In this document: positions 24,540 to 36,996 of the stretch, in pieces
Numbering within the stretch: position 1 is the stretch's first letter
Layout of the letters: the number at the start of each line of letters is the position of its first letter
Origin: Pocillopora verrucosa
Taxonomy: Eukaryota; Cnidaria; Anthozoa; Scleractinia; Pocilloporidae
DNA: 64,000 nt
NCBI RefSeq assembly: GCF_036669915.1
Contig: NC_089312.1
Location: 7,416,938-7,480,937, forward strand
Direction: 5' to 3'
Notes under the pieces: model-generated
What the model saw: only the letters and a program-made list of their open reading frames with translations
Told to the model about the DNA's origin: nothing
Databases searched by the model: none
Made by a program: the position numbers and the translations under genes

Positions 24540-27090
24540 GTATTCTAGTTATGTTCTTGAGCACGTGCCAACGCCACTGGCCTCTGGAGGCGCTGGCGTC
24601 TTTGTAGATCAATCAAGATAAACTACAATGTTCTTGAAAAAGACTTCAAATGAGGCATTCCGAGTCCTTTGGGTTGAAATCTCTTTTGTCAACCATAAAA
24701 ACATCGTTTGTGGAATAATTTATGGTCAACACAATTCGCCCGATTATTTCCTAACGTATCTAGATAAGACAATAGAAATATTGGTGTCTGATGACAAGGA
24801 CGTTTATATCATGGGTGATTTTAATATAGATCTACTCAAGTGTGAATCATCTCAAATAAGCCAGGATTTCTTTCTCTCTCTTCGAAGCTCTTATCTTATT
24901 CCAACATTGGGACAAAGCGACGCGCGTTATGGAACTTCTGCTAACGTTGATTGACCGACATCTTCGTTAACAGTCCTTACAAACTCCTCGCTAGCAGAAA
25001 CATTATTATTGATATTAGTGGTCATTTTTCATCACAACGTCAGCCAAAGATAAACTTAAACAAGTTAAAAATATAAAAGTACGTGACTATTAAAGATTCT
25101 CCGCTGATCGCTTTCACGACGAGCTGTCTGAAGTTGACTGGAATCGAATAATTGCAAATGGAACGAATTGTGTGAATAAATTGTTTTCATCGTTTTACAA
25201 AAAATATAATACAATTGTGACAACACGCCCCCATGAAAAAATTATCTAATCGCAAAGCAAAGCAGCTATCTAAACCTTGGATAACTGTTGGGAATAAAGC
25301 GGCGGTTAAGGTTAAAAAACAAATCTGTATGTTTACTAAAGAAGTCAGGTCATAGCTCCTGTTCTTTGGGAAATACTTATTACATCTATCAGATTAGGGA
25401 CATAAGCTCAAAAATTGCTAAAAATTACCGGCCAATATTTAAGAGTGACGATGATACTGACGGAAACAACTACGGAACAATCTCTTTACTTTCAAATTTT
25501 AATAGAGTATTCGACAAAGTTATTCATAACAGAAATTAACGAGCTATATATAGAAACACGAACTTTTGCATTCCTCACAATACGGCTTTCGTAAGAGGCA
25601 TTCAACACGCCAATATTGGATCATTGCTCATGATATAACAGGACAAAACATGAATCAACGATTTGCTATCTTGTGGAGTATTCATTGATCTTAAAAAAGG
25701 CTTTCCAGAAACCCGTCGATCACGACATTTTGCTTGTATAAGCTACAATCACTTTGGCTTTCGTGGATTAATTAATGAGTAGGTATCCCACATATCTCAA
25801 CAACGCACGCAAACAACGCAAGTAGGCCATCAACTATCAGAGATAAAGCTGTCGTTGGATGTGGTTTTCCTCAAGGAATCAATTAATTGGACCATATGCT
25901 TGTTTTGCACATATTTAAATGACTATCCACAGAGCTCGAATAAAATTAGGTTTTACCTCTTTGCAGACGACACTAATATTGATTTTTGTAATGCGGGACA
26001 AAAATCGGAAAGATCTTTAGACCAATAGTCAACAATGAGCTACAAAATCTTTATACCTCGTTAACATCCAACAAACTAACACTTAACATTAAAAAAAATC
26101 CAACTTGAATTTTTCATCCTTATACCAAAAGCGACTTGCTTGCCCAACCAAAACTTTGCATGTTTGATGATGAAAAAGAATAAATATGTTGGTTTCGAGT
26201 TCTAAAGTTTACATAAATACCTGGGCGTTTTTACTTGACCAGAATCTTCTCTTGGAAATATCACATTGATTCTATTGTTACAAAAAATTAGTGAAAATGT
26301 TTTGGCTACGTCCTCGCAAAGCTAACGCCACTACTGTAACTCGACCATATTACTGAATTTTCATAATCCACTAATTCATCCTTATTAACCCTATGCGTCT
26401 TGCCTGCATGGGATCAGGGCATGCAAGACTTGTCTAACAAAATTCTAATTCTTCAGAAAAAAGCTCTTCGTTTGCTGACACAGACTGGCATGACCATTGC
26501 ACTTCCTGTATTTCTTTAAGCTTACGTGTCCTCCAATAACTTTTCTTTATTATGAGTCTGTATCAACCTTAATGCACGCCAGTCAATGATGGATAAAACC
26601 CCAGCAAACATGTTAAATTTATTTCAGGAAAAAACGTCTAATATTCACTCATAACAATACACGATCGTCCACGTCTGGAAAGTTCTATTTTAAGAGTTCG
26701 AGGACTAGACAATACAAAACAATGCTATCATCTCGGCTCGGAGTAAAGCTGTGGAATAGTCTGCCAAGCTATATATATTCCCAAGAAAGCTTAAGACTTT
26801 ATCCGCAAATTGCTTATATTAATATCTTAGAAAAAGAGGATTAACTATATTCAAATCCCCATGATTATTTAAAAAATTAGGTACATAGATACACTTGCGA
26901 AGGGTTAAATGTCTGCTTTTCTTTTTCTGTGTTATCATTTAGGAGTCAATGACTCCTTTGTCTTGGGATTTTAGATGATTTGTGTCCGTCAGGGACTTGT
27001 CTCTGCCCCGCCAGTTTAGCTTTCCAGCTATTTGGTAGGGCAAACTATCTCACTTTTCGTTTTTTTTGTATAAAGAATAAAGAATAAATT
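24540..27090 (+). mobile_element. Non-LTR retrotransposon (LINE), decayed copy 1
   Basis: Broken plus-strand frames encode pieces of an apurinic-type endonuclease and a reverse transcriptase. At 24628-24954 the endonuclease block contains VCGIIYGQH and YIMGDFNIDLL. Reverse transcriptase pieces follow: LLSNFNRVFDKVI near 25480-25530, and the catalytic FADDTN motif near 25957-25977. The 3' region carries a shared TAGCTTTCCAGCTATTTG block and ends in a TATAAAGAATAAAGAATAAAT tail. Many frameshifts and stops make it inactive. Clade is uncertain; the layout fits the CR1/L2/Jockey group. Confidence 0.8.
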
Positions 27091-28130
27091 GAGTGAGAAA
27101 TTGAGGAGAACAATCTGCGGATTTTCTCCAGGGACACATAATATGAAGGTATAGATGTTAACATTTTTTCTTTAGATTTTCGGGACTGGAGACCAGTCTT
27201 CCACTTTTAAAGGTTATTTTATTTTCTGGCAGTCGTAAGAGACGAAGAGACCGTGTAAATATTCTGTCAATCATTATTATTGTTAAGTAATCTCTTATCA
27301 TCATTATATTATTTTCATAAATATCAAAAGTATTAATTAACCATCAATAAAACCTTACTCCAAATCCGGTGTGTCGGTGGTAGTTTCTGCGAGTTCTTTC
27401 TTCCGTGTTTTTAAGCTTGCCTTTACCATCACTGTAATTCCTGGCGTGTAAAATGTGCATATTTCGAAATATTTATCGTTTGTAATTCGACCCATATTGT
27501 CGTTCTCCGTACTATTCCTTATAACATGTCACACTGAATCACACAACGTTGCGACGCTTTCATGAATTGATCGTTGGCTTTTTCTCGAGACGTGAGCTTG
27601 GGCTGCATGTGATACAAATTGTTTCGAGGGACGTAGTGAAATGAAATAATTCGGCGATGCAATTTTTTAGTTAACAACAAACACTCCCGCCCAAACTTGG
27701 GTATGATACGTCAACTGCTATTTGTTCGGGCGGGGGGTTCATCAGAGGCGATATTGTTGTTGTTTTTTTTTGCGTCGCTACAAATAAATATATCATACAA
27801 GTATACAACGGTACATGCACTACGAAGCCTTATTTGAAGAGGTCATAAATTAAAGAAAGCCGCCTATGTCTGATTTTAAACATAAAATCGGTTTTAAATT
27901 TACCGACGTTTTTCCCTTGACATTAAGTAGAAGGCAATTACAAATTAAATGGAATCCGGAATGACTGTTGTGCAAGGCGGAGTTTTTAATTAAAAATATT
28001 GAAGTACTTCCACAATGGTTTAGTTAGACTGAACAACTTTCTATCTAGACGTGCCGTGGCCACCAGATTTCCAGTTAAGAAGTTAAACCACTTTGAAAAC
28101 ATTATATTTTAAACATCTGTAAGCTCACAG

Positions 28131-28240
28131 TTGGCGTGTTAGCTTCAGGGGTAGAGCACCGCCCACACAACCTGAGCCGACCAAACCGGTGGTGGCCAGA
28201 AGTATCTCAGAGATCATAGGTTCGGAAAAATTCTATTGAT
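28131..28240 (+). mobile_element. Long-head SINE, truncated (unit 2)
   Basis: It matches the element at 20590: GGGGTAGAGCACCGCCC, then CAACCTGAGCCGACCAAACC and AGAGATCATAGGTTC. The tail is mostly lost. It occupies the same position in the tandem unit as the copies at 20590 and 35701. Confidence 0.55.
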
Positions 28241-28440
28241 TTATTTTAAGGATATGGTTAAAAATTAGCGTCTAGAAATGTTCTTGCTGCTCAAAAAATA
28301 GTGTTTCAGAAATACGGAATGATGTAAATCGGCTACTATAAATAAGGTTCGAGCTCGTAAGGTTTTAAAAGTTCAAGATAAATAATAAAGTATTTAAAAC
28401 AGGAAAACAAGAATCTTCTCCTGGCTTCGTGACATACTCT

Positions 28441-29312
28441 TACGGATAAGGACCATATTTTTCTGGGGGGGGGGGGTGGGGTGAGAAATATTGGGAGAAA
28501 AAAAAAATGTCTGCAGGGTCTGAAAAGGACAAAATAAATTGTTTGCAAACGAGATTGGGTAAATAAAAAAATGTTTGTAGAGAAGTCAGGTAAGATATAA
28601 AAAAAAATATTACAAAAACTGAAATAAAAATTTAAATAACAAATGAAAGCATTAGTATAAAGATTAACACAATTTGGGAACTAAAAAGTGGTCACTCTGT
28701 ATTACGCAAATAACAAATCTGAAAACAGCTGAATATTCCTTGAAAAAAATGGGAATTTGTTGTGGCAGTTAAATCTCAACGTTACTTGTCAATATTTTGT
28801 CCTACTACAAAACTTCATACATCAGGTATTTTTCTCAAAACTGTATTATACAAATATATATTCTTCAATCTTGGCTATATTTACCATTGCTACTTTAAAG
28901 TTTATTTGGAGTGACCTATGGCAACGGCAATCATTTCAAATCAGCAATGTGCCTGCCTGGTACCACAGGCCGGGTGGTACGAGTATGATAGCCCGTTGGA
29001 ACATCATCAAAGAGGATCAGGACTTCGTTACTGTGGAATCGCGAAAAAGCCCGCTACTCACTTCGCCTATTTCCTGTTGTATGACCTTTATTTGCGTCAG
29101 TAGCTGCCAAAATTTTTAAGAGGTGAGTGGAGTGTATATCGACAAAATAAGTGGCTGTGGTACTATTGATTACGTTCTTCGTAGAATAGTGCGATAAGGC
29201 AATGGTCATAGTTAGCAAAAATGTTTGCAAGGATGTACATGTTTAAAAGAAATGCTATAGAAGAAAATTTCTCAGACTCCCCTACAGAAAAATGATGGTC
29301 CTTCCCTTATAT
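28441..29312. mobile_element. Insert with G-run/C-run terminal inverted repeats (unit 2)
   Basis: The left end reads AAGGACCATATTTTTCTGGGGGG and the right end reads AAAAATGATGGTCCTTCCC in opposite orientation. The interior (GTCTGCAGGGTCTGAAAAG) is shared with 35914-36588. Unit 1 has no such insert at this position, which supports insertion after the first duplication or loss from unit 1. No coding capacity is recognised. Confidence 0.65.
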
Positions 29313-29681
29313 CCACAGTCGTTCTTTAAGCTTCAGTCGCAAAATAATAAAACCATGCTCCCGTGGCCTGGCCAAGAGCAGCGAGAATACTAAAGCTCCT
29401 CCTTCAGTTCCTTCCAAGATTTTGGTCGGTAAGTGTAATACTGTATACCCGAATTACCCCGTTACACCCTAGAATTAGTACGCTTATTCTCTATACTGCT
29501 CTCTGAATTTCCTAATATGCTGACAAGGAGAATTTGTTTCACAATCAAGATCCTCATTAAATGGCGATCATCTTTCTTCTCACGACCCGAATATTGACTT
29601 CAGGAAAAATACTGTAGACAAAATTAGTCTTCTAGTCATTCTAAGAGGTTAGCCCCCATGGGTCTTGCTGTGTTGAAATGT

Positions 29682-30692
29682 TCAAGCGAGAGGGCCCCTA
29701 CTTACAAGCGGAGTAATCTGCATAGGACGCGAGGCCTTGCTCGTAGCATTCCCTTTCGACATAACCGCGGGGGATACTCGACACTGCCTGGTGGAGCAAC
29801 TAAACGGTAGCAGCGCCAGCATATGCCTCCTGAAACGGTCACTCTGCCAGCTGTATAACACAGGATTGATAGCAGAATTAAGAGTGACCAAGACGATGCT
29901 TGTCGTGTGTACGGCGGAGTACATTTGCTGTGTGCTGAATGAAGAGAAGACGTACACAACCAGGTTGGGTATCCAACAGATCGAGTAAACCACGCTTACG
30001 GTGAGCACTATCCGAGCCGACTTTCTGGCGTAACGTAGCTTGCTCTGTTGGACCATGGTCGAGGTAACCAAAGGACGAAACCACAGCTTGTAAACCAGCT
30101 TAGAATACAGGTAACTCATGATGGAAATCGGTAGAACGCCGCACAATACGGCGCTTAGTGGGCTATGAACTTGCGCGAAACTCGTTGTGGGCCATTGGAA
30201 CAGGCAGAACTCGCTAACAGGGTCGTAACGTACATACAGAAATAGGGGTAAGTCCCATGATGCGGCGAACACCCAGCTGAATACAACAACACATTTTACC
30301 TTGGCGGTTGTTACCCGCTTGCGCTCGTCGTAGGGGAATTTAATAGCGAGATAGCGCTCTAGCGCTATGAAGACGAGGGAGAAAGCGGAGGCGAGGGCTC
30401 CGACCCATATGAATGCTCCCCCTGTGAACAATTGGCAAACCACGTCACCGGCTCTTCCCTTTGGATGCTCGAACAGCAGTGGGAAGATAAAGCTCGCCGC
30501 GATGAAAATCGCCACAGTTATATCCGAAGCCGCTAATTGAACTAAAAGATAGTTCATAGGGGTGCGCATTATTCGGTTACGGTAGACTACCAGGCAAACC
30601 AAGGTATTACCGATGAGGTCCGCAATTACCAAGAAGCAGAAAGCGGCAGTGATTCCAATTTGGGCGGCCTCTGAGTTTTTGTAAAAGGACAT
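29682..30692 (-). CDS. Class A (rhodopsin-like) GPCR, copy 2, intact
   Basis: A single-exon receptor of 336 aa starts at the ATG at 30692; no in-frame ATG lies further upstream before a stop. Seven hydrophobic segments carry class A landmarks: GNTLVCLVV in TM1 (Asn29), LAASD at 53-57, Cys86 before TM3 and Cys163 in loop 2 as the likely disulphide pair, ERY at 112-114 at the end of TM3, CWIP at 239-242 in TM6, and NPVLY at 276-280 in TM7. The C-tail is short, with Cys residues near 299-304. It should sit in the plasma membrane. Overall it resembles peptide- or amine-type cnidarian receptors, but the ligand cannot be inferred. It is one of four tandem paralogues and has no visible disabling change. 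Confidence 0.85.
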   Translation of the reverse strand: MSFYKNSEAAQIGITAAFCFLVIADLIGNTLVCLVVYRNRIMRTPMNYLLVQLAASDITVAIFIAASFIFPLLFEHPKGRAGDVVCQLFTGGAFIWVGALASAFSLVFIALERYLAIKFPYDERKRVTTAKVKCVVVFSWVFAASWDLPLFLYVRYDPVSEFCLFQWPTTSFAQVHSPLSAVLCGVLPISIMSYLYSKLVYKLWFRPLVTSTMVQQSKLRYARKSARIVLTVSVVYSICWIPNLVVYVFSSFSTQQMYSAVHTTSIVLVTLNSAINPVLYSWQSDRFRRHMLALLPFSCSTRQCRVSPAVMSKGNATSKASRPMQITPLVSRGPLA

Positions 30693-32005
30693 CTTTGTAG
30701 CTGTATTTCTACTCAAGAATGAGAACACAGCCTTACGTTAGTGAAATATGTAGCACGCATGCTTCTGGAAGGTCAAAAAGGAACAGCTGTTTCTGACATA
30801 CGATAATCAAACGGAATTTCAGATATTGGACAGCATGCGCAGAAATATTGAATGTAGGTAAGCTTTGGTCTAAGTACTTGTACTTGTCAATCCATCTTTT
30901 TATTCAAAATACTTCACTCAAGCTTATATGATATTGTTAATCAAAACTGAAGAAAAAATTCTCGATTTGAGGCGAATTTGACCACTGAAAGGACAGTGTT
31001 CGCTTCATGCTTGTGATTGGACAGTGTAAAAGGTCAGTGCGTATCATGTACGCACGCTGTTGTCGCGCATTTCTTGGAGTCTACCTTGAAAATTTATTTT
31101 CGACTGACACTCGGATCACCTCCGTTTATTTGTCCATCCTTTCGATTTGTGACATACATGATCAGGTGTTTACTCAATCAAAGTGTTCGTAAAACTTGAC
31201 AGCGATCTTCGGCTTCTTTAAGCTGCAAATATTTCCATAGTCAATCAGTGAAGTCCAAATAAATATTCCTCACCGCGAAAATAGACTCCAAGTGCTCCCA
31301 CTACATAGTTATAAGCTGTAGTTTAAAGCTAGAAAATACTGTCTCACCACTAACCGTTGTACAGTGAAAACAACGCTGGATGTAGCAGCTAATCTTGCTC
31401 TCCTAGCCTTTTTTTTCCATTGGCTTTGAGTAGAAGACGTGCGTCCAAAATCCCTATAAATATTTGGCTTAATTTCCTTTATACCGGGATTGCTTCGGGG
31501 CAAAATAAATTGTCTGTTTTTCAGTGGCTGTGATGTGTAGCGTGAGACCCTTGAATTTTGCTCACGGTGTCTTTTGATCTCGTGATGTTCCGTTCTCTCT
31601 TGGCTCGGGTTGGTAATCAGCTTTTTGTCTCTTCCCCTCACAAGGAAAGCAACAACAACGGCGAAAAAAAAAGTGTGTCTAACGACAGTTCATCGAAACT
31701 TCTAATGTGATATTTATTGGTTGTAAAATTATCGCTTTGAAGACTTCTGTTTTATACATTTTGGTGATAACAATACGGATTCTGAAGCCAGAAATCGGCT
31801 TAAAAAAATTGGTCAATGTCATCCACTGACTGACAACCAACTGGTTTTATTCATTAAGCGTTGAAATAAATATCTATAAAGATGACTGCTGTGTTTAATT
31901 TTACTGATGGCGGAAGTAAATATTGCTTGAAACCACGCTTCCTAGCAGATTTCAAAAACACTTCACGGGTTTCCGACGAATTAACATAATAACCAGCTCC
32001 CAGTT

Positions 32006-32230
32006 GGCTTGTTAGCTCAGTAGAGCACTGCACCAGTATCGCAAAAGCCATGGTTTCAAATCCCATACAGGCCTGATTTTTTCCAGAGCTTATTTTCACT
32101 ACTGCTTAAGTAGTTCTCATTACTGCGAAAATCGCTTCCATATTTATTTCTTGATTAGCTTTCAGTATGTATGATTTTCATGAATTCACAGTCATTTGAA
32201 AAAGAATATCCTGCGTTCAACGTTGTTATC
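32006..32230 (+). mobile_element. tRNA-headed SINE (unit 2)
   Basis: It is homologous to the element at 23652. The head (32006-32074) lacks about 4 bases in the D loop, but its acceptor and T-arm strings are the same and a T-rich stretch follows. The tail CACTACTGCTTAAGTAGT and CATTACTGCGAAAATCGC are conserved. Confidence 0.65.
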
Positions 32231-32814
32231 CGTGAAAATTTTCTTTTCCCTTTTTGCCGTGGTAAAAACTTGAAAAAATGTTGAAACCGTTGAGAACAGA
32301 AAAAAAGAGAGGGTAAAAACATGCTAATTTTTGCCACGGAAATGTTGAAAAATCAGTGATTACCTATTTTGTTCCAGATTGCCCCGACTTACTTCCTTTT
32401 GTCTATGTAGATCTGTTCTTGTCATACCAGAGACAAAAAAACCTTAGTTCTTGATGCAAACTAAGAAAGCTTCATTACGTTTGAGAAACATGCTTGACGA
32501 ACAAAGGTCGGTAAATACATAATACACGATACACTGGCAGAATTAAAAAAAATGGTGTTTTTCCGTCTTGTCCAGGAGCGTGGGACAAAGAAAACAGTCT
32601 GAGTCCCCAGGAGGAGACGAACCTCACACCTCACCGTATGTGGCTCATCGGAGAGCAGATCTGAATGTCTTAGGTTCAATTCCTCATGGGCACTCGGAAT
32701 TATTCCTGTCCCACGTTCTTGGAATGACGAAAAAACATCTCTCCATAAAAGAATAGTTATCACTTTACGCATTCCATGAGAAATCTAACGAATACTATTG
32801 CCACTGTGGAAGCT

Positions 32815-34600
32815 ATCATATTCTTGGTTATGTTCTTGAGCACGTGCCAGCGTTACTGGCCTCTGGAGGCGCTGGCCTCTTTGTAGATCAATCACTAAAC
32901 TACAATGTTCTTGAAAAGACTTCAAATGAGGCATTCCGAGTCCTCTGGGTTGAAGTCTCTTTTGTCAACCATAAAAACACCGTTTGTGGAATAATTTATG
33001 GTCAACACCATTCGCCCGATTATTTCCTAACGTATCCAGATAAGACAATAGAAATATTGGTGTCTGATGATAAGAACGTTTATATTCTGGTTGATTTTAA
33101 TATAGATCTACTCAAGTGTGAATCATCTCAAATGAGCCAGGATTTCTTACTCTCTCTTCGAAGCTGTTATCTTATTACAACAGAGGACAAACTGACGCGC
33201 GTTATAGAACTTCTGTCAAGTTGATTGACGCCATCTTCGTCAACAGTCCTTACAAAGTCCTCGCTAGCGGAAACAATATTTTTGATATTAGTGATCAATT
33301 TTCGCAGTTCTTCTGTATCACAACGTCAGCGAAAGATAAACTTCAACAAGTTAAAAATATAAAAGTACGTGACTATTAAAGATTCTCCGCTGATCGCTTT
33401 CACGACGAGCTGTCTGAAGTTGACTGGAATCGAATAATTGCAAATGGAACGATTTCTGTGAACAAACTGTTTTCATCGTTTTACAACAAATACAATACAA
33501 TTGTTAGCAGACACGCCCCCATGAAAGATTATCCAATCGCAAAGCAAAGCAGCTATCTAAACCTTGGATAACTAATGGAATTTAAGTGGCGATTAAAGTT
33601 AAAAATAAATTATATGAAACTGGAGACAAAGTTAAAAAATCCAACTTTGTAATTTTTCATCCTTACCAAAAGCAACTTGCTTCCCAACCAAAACTTTCCA
33701 TGTTTGATGATGAAAAGAATATATATATTCGCCTCGAGTCTAAAGTTTCCATAAAATACCTAGACGTTCTTATTGATCAGAATCTCTCTTGGATATACCA
33801 CATTCTATTGTTACAAAAAATTAGTAAAAATGTTGGGCTACTTGCAAAGCTACGCCACTCTGTACCTCGACCAATATTACTGAATATCTTTAAGTCACTA
33901 ATTCATTCTTAGTTAACCTATGGTCTTGCTGCCTGGTGTCAGGCATGCAAGACTTATCTTAACAAAATTCCAATTCTTCAGAAAAGAGATCTTCGTTTGC
34001 TGTACTTCACAGACTGGCATGTACATCCAAATCCTATATTTCTCGAAACTAAGGTGTTTTAAATAACTTTTTATGTTATGAGTCCGTATCATCCTTAATG
34101 CACGATATCAATGATGATAAAGCCCAGCAAACATGTTAAATTTATTTAAGAAAAGTCTAATATTCACTCATACAATACACGATCGTCCACGTCTGGAAAG
34201 TTCTATGTTAAAAGTTCGAGACTAGAAATACAAAACAATTCTTTCTCTCGGCTCGGAGTAAAGCTGTGGAATAAGATACCAAGCTATATAACGGATATTC
34301 CAAAGAAAGCTTTCAATGAGTTCTCCGCAAATTACTATTTGATATCTTATAGGATAACTATATTCAAATCCCCATGATTATTTTAAAAAGTAGGTACATC
34401 GATACACTTGCTAAGGGTTTAAATGTCTGCTTTTCTTTTTCTGTGTTATCAATTAAGAGTCAATGACTCCTTGTCTTTAGATGTTAGATAATTTGTGTTA
34501 TTCATGTACTTGTCTTGCTCCGCCAATTAGCTTTCTAGCTATTTGTGGGGCAAACTATCTCACTTTTTATTTTTTTGTACAAAGAACAAAAAATAAATTA
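32815..34600 (+). mobile_element. LINE, decayed copy 2
   Basis: This is the same element as at 24540. The endonuclease piece at 32844-33224 reads ASGGAGLFVDQSLNYNVLEK and later VCGIIYGQHHSPDYF. The MGDFNID block is changed to LVDFNID. The middle is deleted, joining 5' sequence to C-terminal pieces (YLDVLIDQNLSW; KISKNVGLLAKLRHS). The 3' tail TAGCTTTCTAGCTATTTGTGG and AAGAACAAAAAATAAAT remain. It is inactive. Confidence 0.8.
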
Positions 34601-34909
34601 AGTGAAATTGAGAGAATATTAGCTGATTTTCTCTAGACACATAATATAAAGGTATAGATGTTGATACGTTTTCTTTAAATTTCGACTGGCGACAGTCTTT
34701 TCCTCTTTTAAAGGTTATTTTATTTTCTAGCATCGTAAGAGCATAGAAACCTTGAAAATATGCTGCCAAACACTATTATTACTGATCATTTTATTATGAT
34801 TATTATTATTATCATAAATATCAAAATTATTAAAGTCTCGTGGTAAAAGTGCATGGGTTCAAACGTGCCCTATAATTAACCAATAAAGGGGGTAACAAGG
34901 TAATTTAGT

Positions 34910-35130
34910 ATTATCAACTGAGTTGATAATGTAAATTGGCTACCGTAAAGAGTTCAAAGCTTACGTTTCGACTTTCTTCGCCTTTCGTCAGAGTGAAATA
35001 TTTCTATCAATTACAGACATTTTATTTCAAAGTCAACAGATTTTTTTCCCTCTTTCTCGTGATAGTCTGTTGTAATAGTGTAATCTCCAGTATAGCAGCG
35101 CTACTCTATCGAACGAGCCATTTGATAACA
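34910..35130 (-). mobile_element. Penelope-like element terminal fragment (unit 2)
   Basis: The plus strand reads CAACTGAGTTGATAATGTAAA and TTACGTTTCGAC..TTTCGTCAGAG. The minus strand therefore has CTGACGA followed by GAAACG, as in a hammerhead ribozyme core (34959-34993), with one mutation in the usual GTC. It is followed by a block (TTTCAAAGTCAACAG .. AACGAGCCATTTGATAAC) that is also seen at 42286-42410 and 51486-51612. Confidence 0.55.
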
Positions 35131-35700
35131 TATTTCGAAAGATGAACATTTTACATGTTAAATCGATAAAACTTACTCAAATCCTGTGTGTCTGTTGTAG
35201 TTACTGGCGATTTCTGCCGTTTTCAGCTTGCTTTACCATCACTGTTATTCCTGGCGTGTAAAATGTCCATATTTCGAAATATTTATCGTTGTAAGTCGAC
35301 CATATTTAGTTCCCCACACTATCTTATATCACGGTTCCTCTCGAGTCATACAATGCATGACGCTTTCATGAATTAATCGTTGGCTTTTTCTCGAGAAGTG
35401 AGCTTGGGCCGCCTGCGATACAAATTGTTTCGAGGGACGTGGTGGATCTTAAAAATAAAATTGTTTTATTTAGAGACCTTTTTTTTCCTTAGCATTAGGT
35501 ACATGCAAATTACAAACTTAAAAGGAATCGACTGACTGTTGTGTGAGGGAAGTTTTCACTTTAACCTCTTGCGTACTTTCACGATGGTTTAGTGAGACTG
35601 AACAACTTCTCTGAAATGTTGCCTTTCTATCTAGACTTGTGGTGGCCACGACCACTTCTCTCCAATAATCAGATTCATTTGCTGAAGTTAAAAAATTTTT

Positions 35701-35910
35701 TGGCTAGTTAGCTTAGTGGTAGAGCACTGCCCAACAACCCGAGCAAACCGGTGCGGCAGCGGTATCTCAGAGATCATGGATTCAACTGACGTCAAGCCTA
35801 GATTTTTTCCAGGATTCTTCTTTTTTTTCGCTTAAGTAGTGGTCAACACAGTGCAGTGATCACTCTTATCTTCATTTATTAACCCGCAGTTCAAATACGT
35901 ATATGACACT
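35701..35910 (+). mobile_element. Long-head SINE (unit 3)
   Basis: TTAGTGGTAGAGCACTGCCC is followed by CAACCCGAGCAAACCGG and AGAGATCATGGATTCAAC. The tail contains CGCTTAAGTAGTGGTCAACA and CGCAGTTCAAATACGTATATG. It is equivalent in position and sequence to 20590 and 28131. Confidence 0.6.
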
Positions 35911-35913
35911 CTT

Positions 35914-36588
35914 AGGGACGGAACATTATTTTCCTTGGGGGGGGGGGGGGCGAGAAATATTGAAAAAAAAAACTGTCTGCAGGGTCTGAAAAGACAAAGT
36001 AAATTATTTGCAAACGTGATAGGTTACATAAAAGAATATTTGTAGAAAAGTCAGCAAATGGAAGCATTAGTATAAAAATTAACACAATTTGGGCACTAAA
36101 AAGTGGTCACTCTACTACGCAAATTTCATATATCAGGTACTTTTCTCATAACTGTGTTAAAAATATAATTTTCTTCAATCTTGGCTATATTTATCATTGA
36201 TACTTAGAATGACCTATGGCAACGGCAATCATTTCAAATCAGCAATATAATGTGCCTGCCTTCGCCCTTGGTATCACAAGCCGGGTGGTACGAGTATGAT
36301 AGCTTGTGGGAACATCATCAAAGAGGATCAGGACTTCGTTACTATGGAATCGTGAAAAAAGCCCGCTACTCCCTTTGCCTATTTCTTGTCGCATGCCCTT
36401 TATTTGCGTCAGTAGCTGCCAAAAATTTTAAAAGGTGAGTGGAGTGTATATAGAACACTGAAAAAAATTGTTTGCACGAAGATGATATTGGAAAAAAAAC
36501 GTTTGCGGAGACGTATATGTTTAAAAAAAATGTTTGCCGAAGAAAATTTTTTCATATCCCCCCTCCAAAAAAATAATGGTCCGTCCCC
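35914..36588. mobile_element. Insert with G-run/C-run terminal inverted repeats (unit 3)
   Basis: It starts AGGGACGGAACATTATTTT, then a 14-G run. It ends with a C-run, AAAAAAATAATGGTCCGTCCC. The interior matches the insert at 28441-29312. The ends form inverted repeats of about 20 bp. No open frame of note is present; it is probably a non-autonomous DNA transposon. Confidence 0.65.
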
Positions 36589-36996
36589 TATATCCACAGT
36601 CCTTCTTTAAGCTTCATTCGCAAAGTAATAAAACCATGCTCACGAGGCCTGGCGAAGAGCAGCGGGAATGCTAAAGTTCCTCCTTCAATTCCTTCCAAGA
36701 TTTTGGTCGCTAAGTGTCACACTGTAGACCCAAATTACCCCGTTACCGCATAGGATCAGTACGCTTATTCTCCCTACTGCTCTCAGTGAATTTCCTAAGA
36801 TGCTAACAAGAAGAATTTGTTTAACAATCAAGATCCTCATTAAATGGTGATCATCTTTCTTTTCATGACCCGAATATTGACTTCAGGAGAGATACTGTAG
36901 ATAAAATTAGTCTTCTAGTCATTCTAAGAGGTTAAGAAACAGTGGCAAGCGTTCAATGGGTGTCCAGCCCTCATGGGTCTCATTGTGTTGTAATTT

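Larger units (their letters stand above)
20089..27610. repeat. Tandem segmental unit 1
   Basis: This is the first of four head-to-tail copies of one unit. The unit starts at a GATACAAATT...TCGAGGGAC block and ends at CTTGGGCTGC-like sequence. Order inside: long-form SINE, GPCR (minus strand, broken here), spacer with shared CTGAAAGGACAG-type sequence, SINE with tRNA head, inverted short repeat pair, and LINE. The left border is set by matching it to 27611, 35416 and 42736. It lacks the AGGGACGG-ended insert that the later units have near the GPCR 3' side. Confidence 0.8.
27611..35415. repeat. Tandem segmental unit 2
   Basis: This unit has the same order as unit 1: long-head SINE (28131), GPCR intact on the minus strand, spacer, tRNA-headed SINE, inverted repeat pair, LINE. 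In addition it contains an AGGGACGG/G-run-ended insert at about 28441-29312 and a Penelope-like terminal fragment at 34910-35130. The right border is marked by the CTTGGGCCGC block before GATACAAATTG at 35416. Confidence 0.8.
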
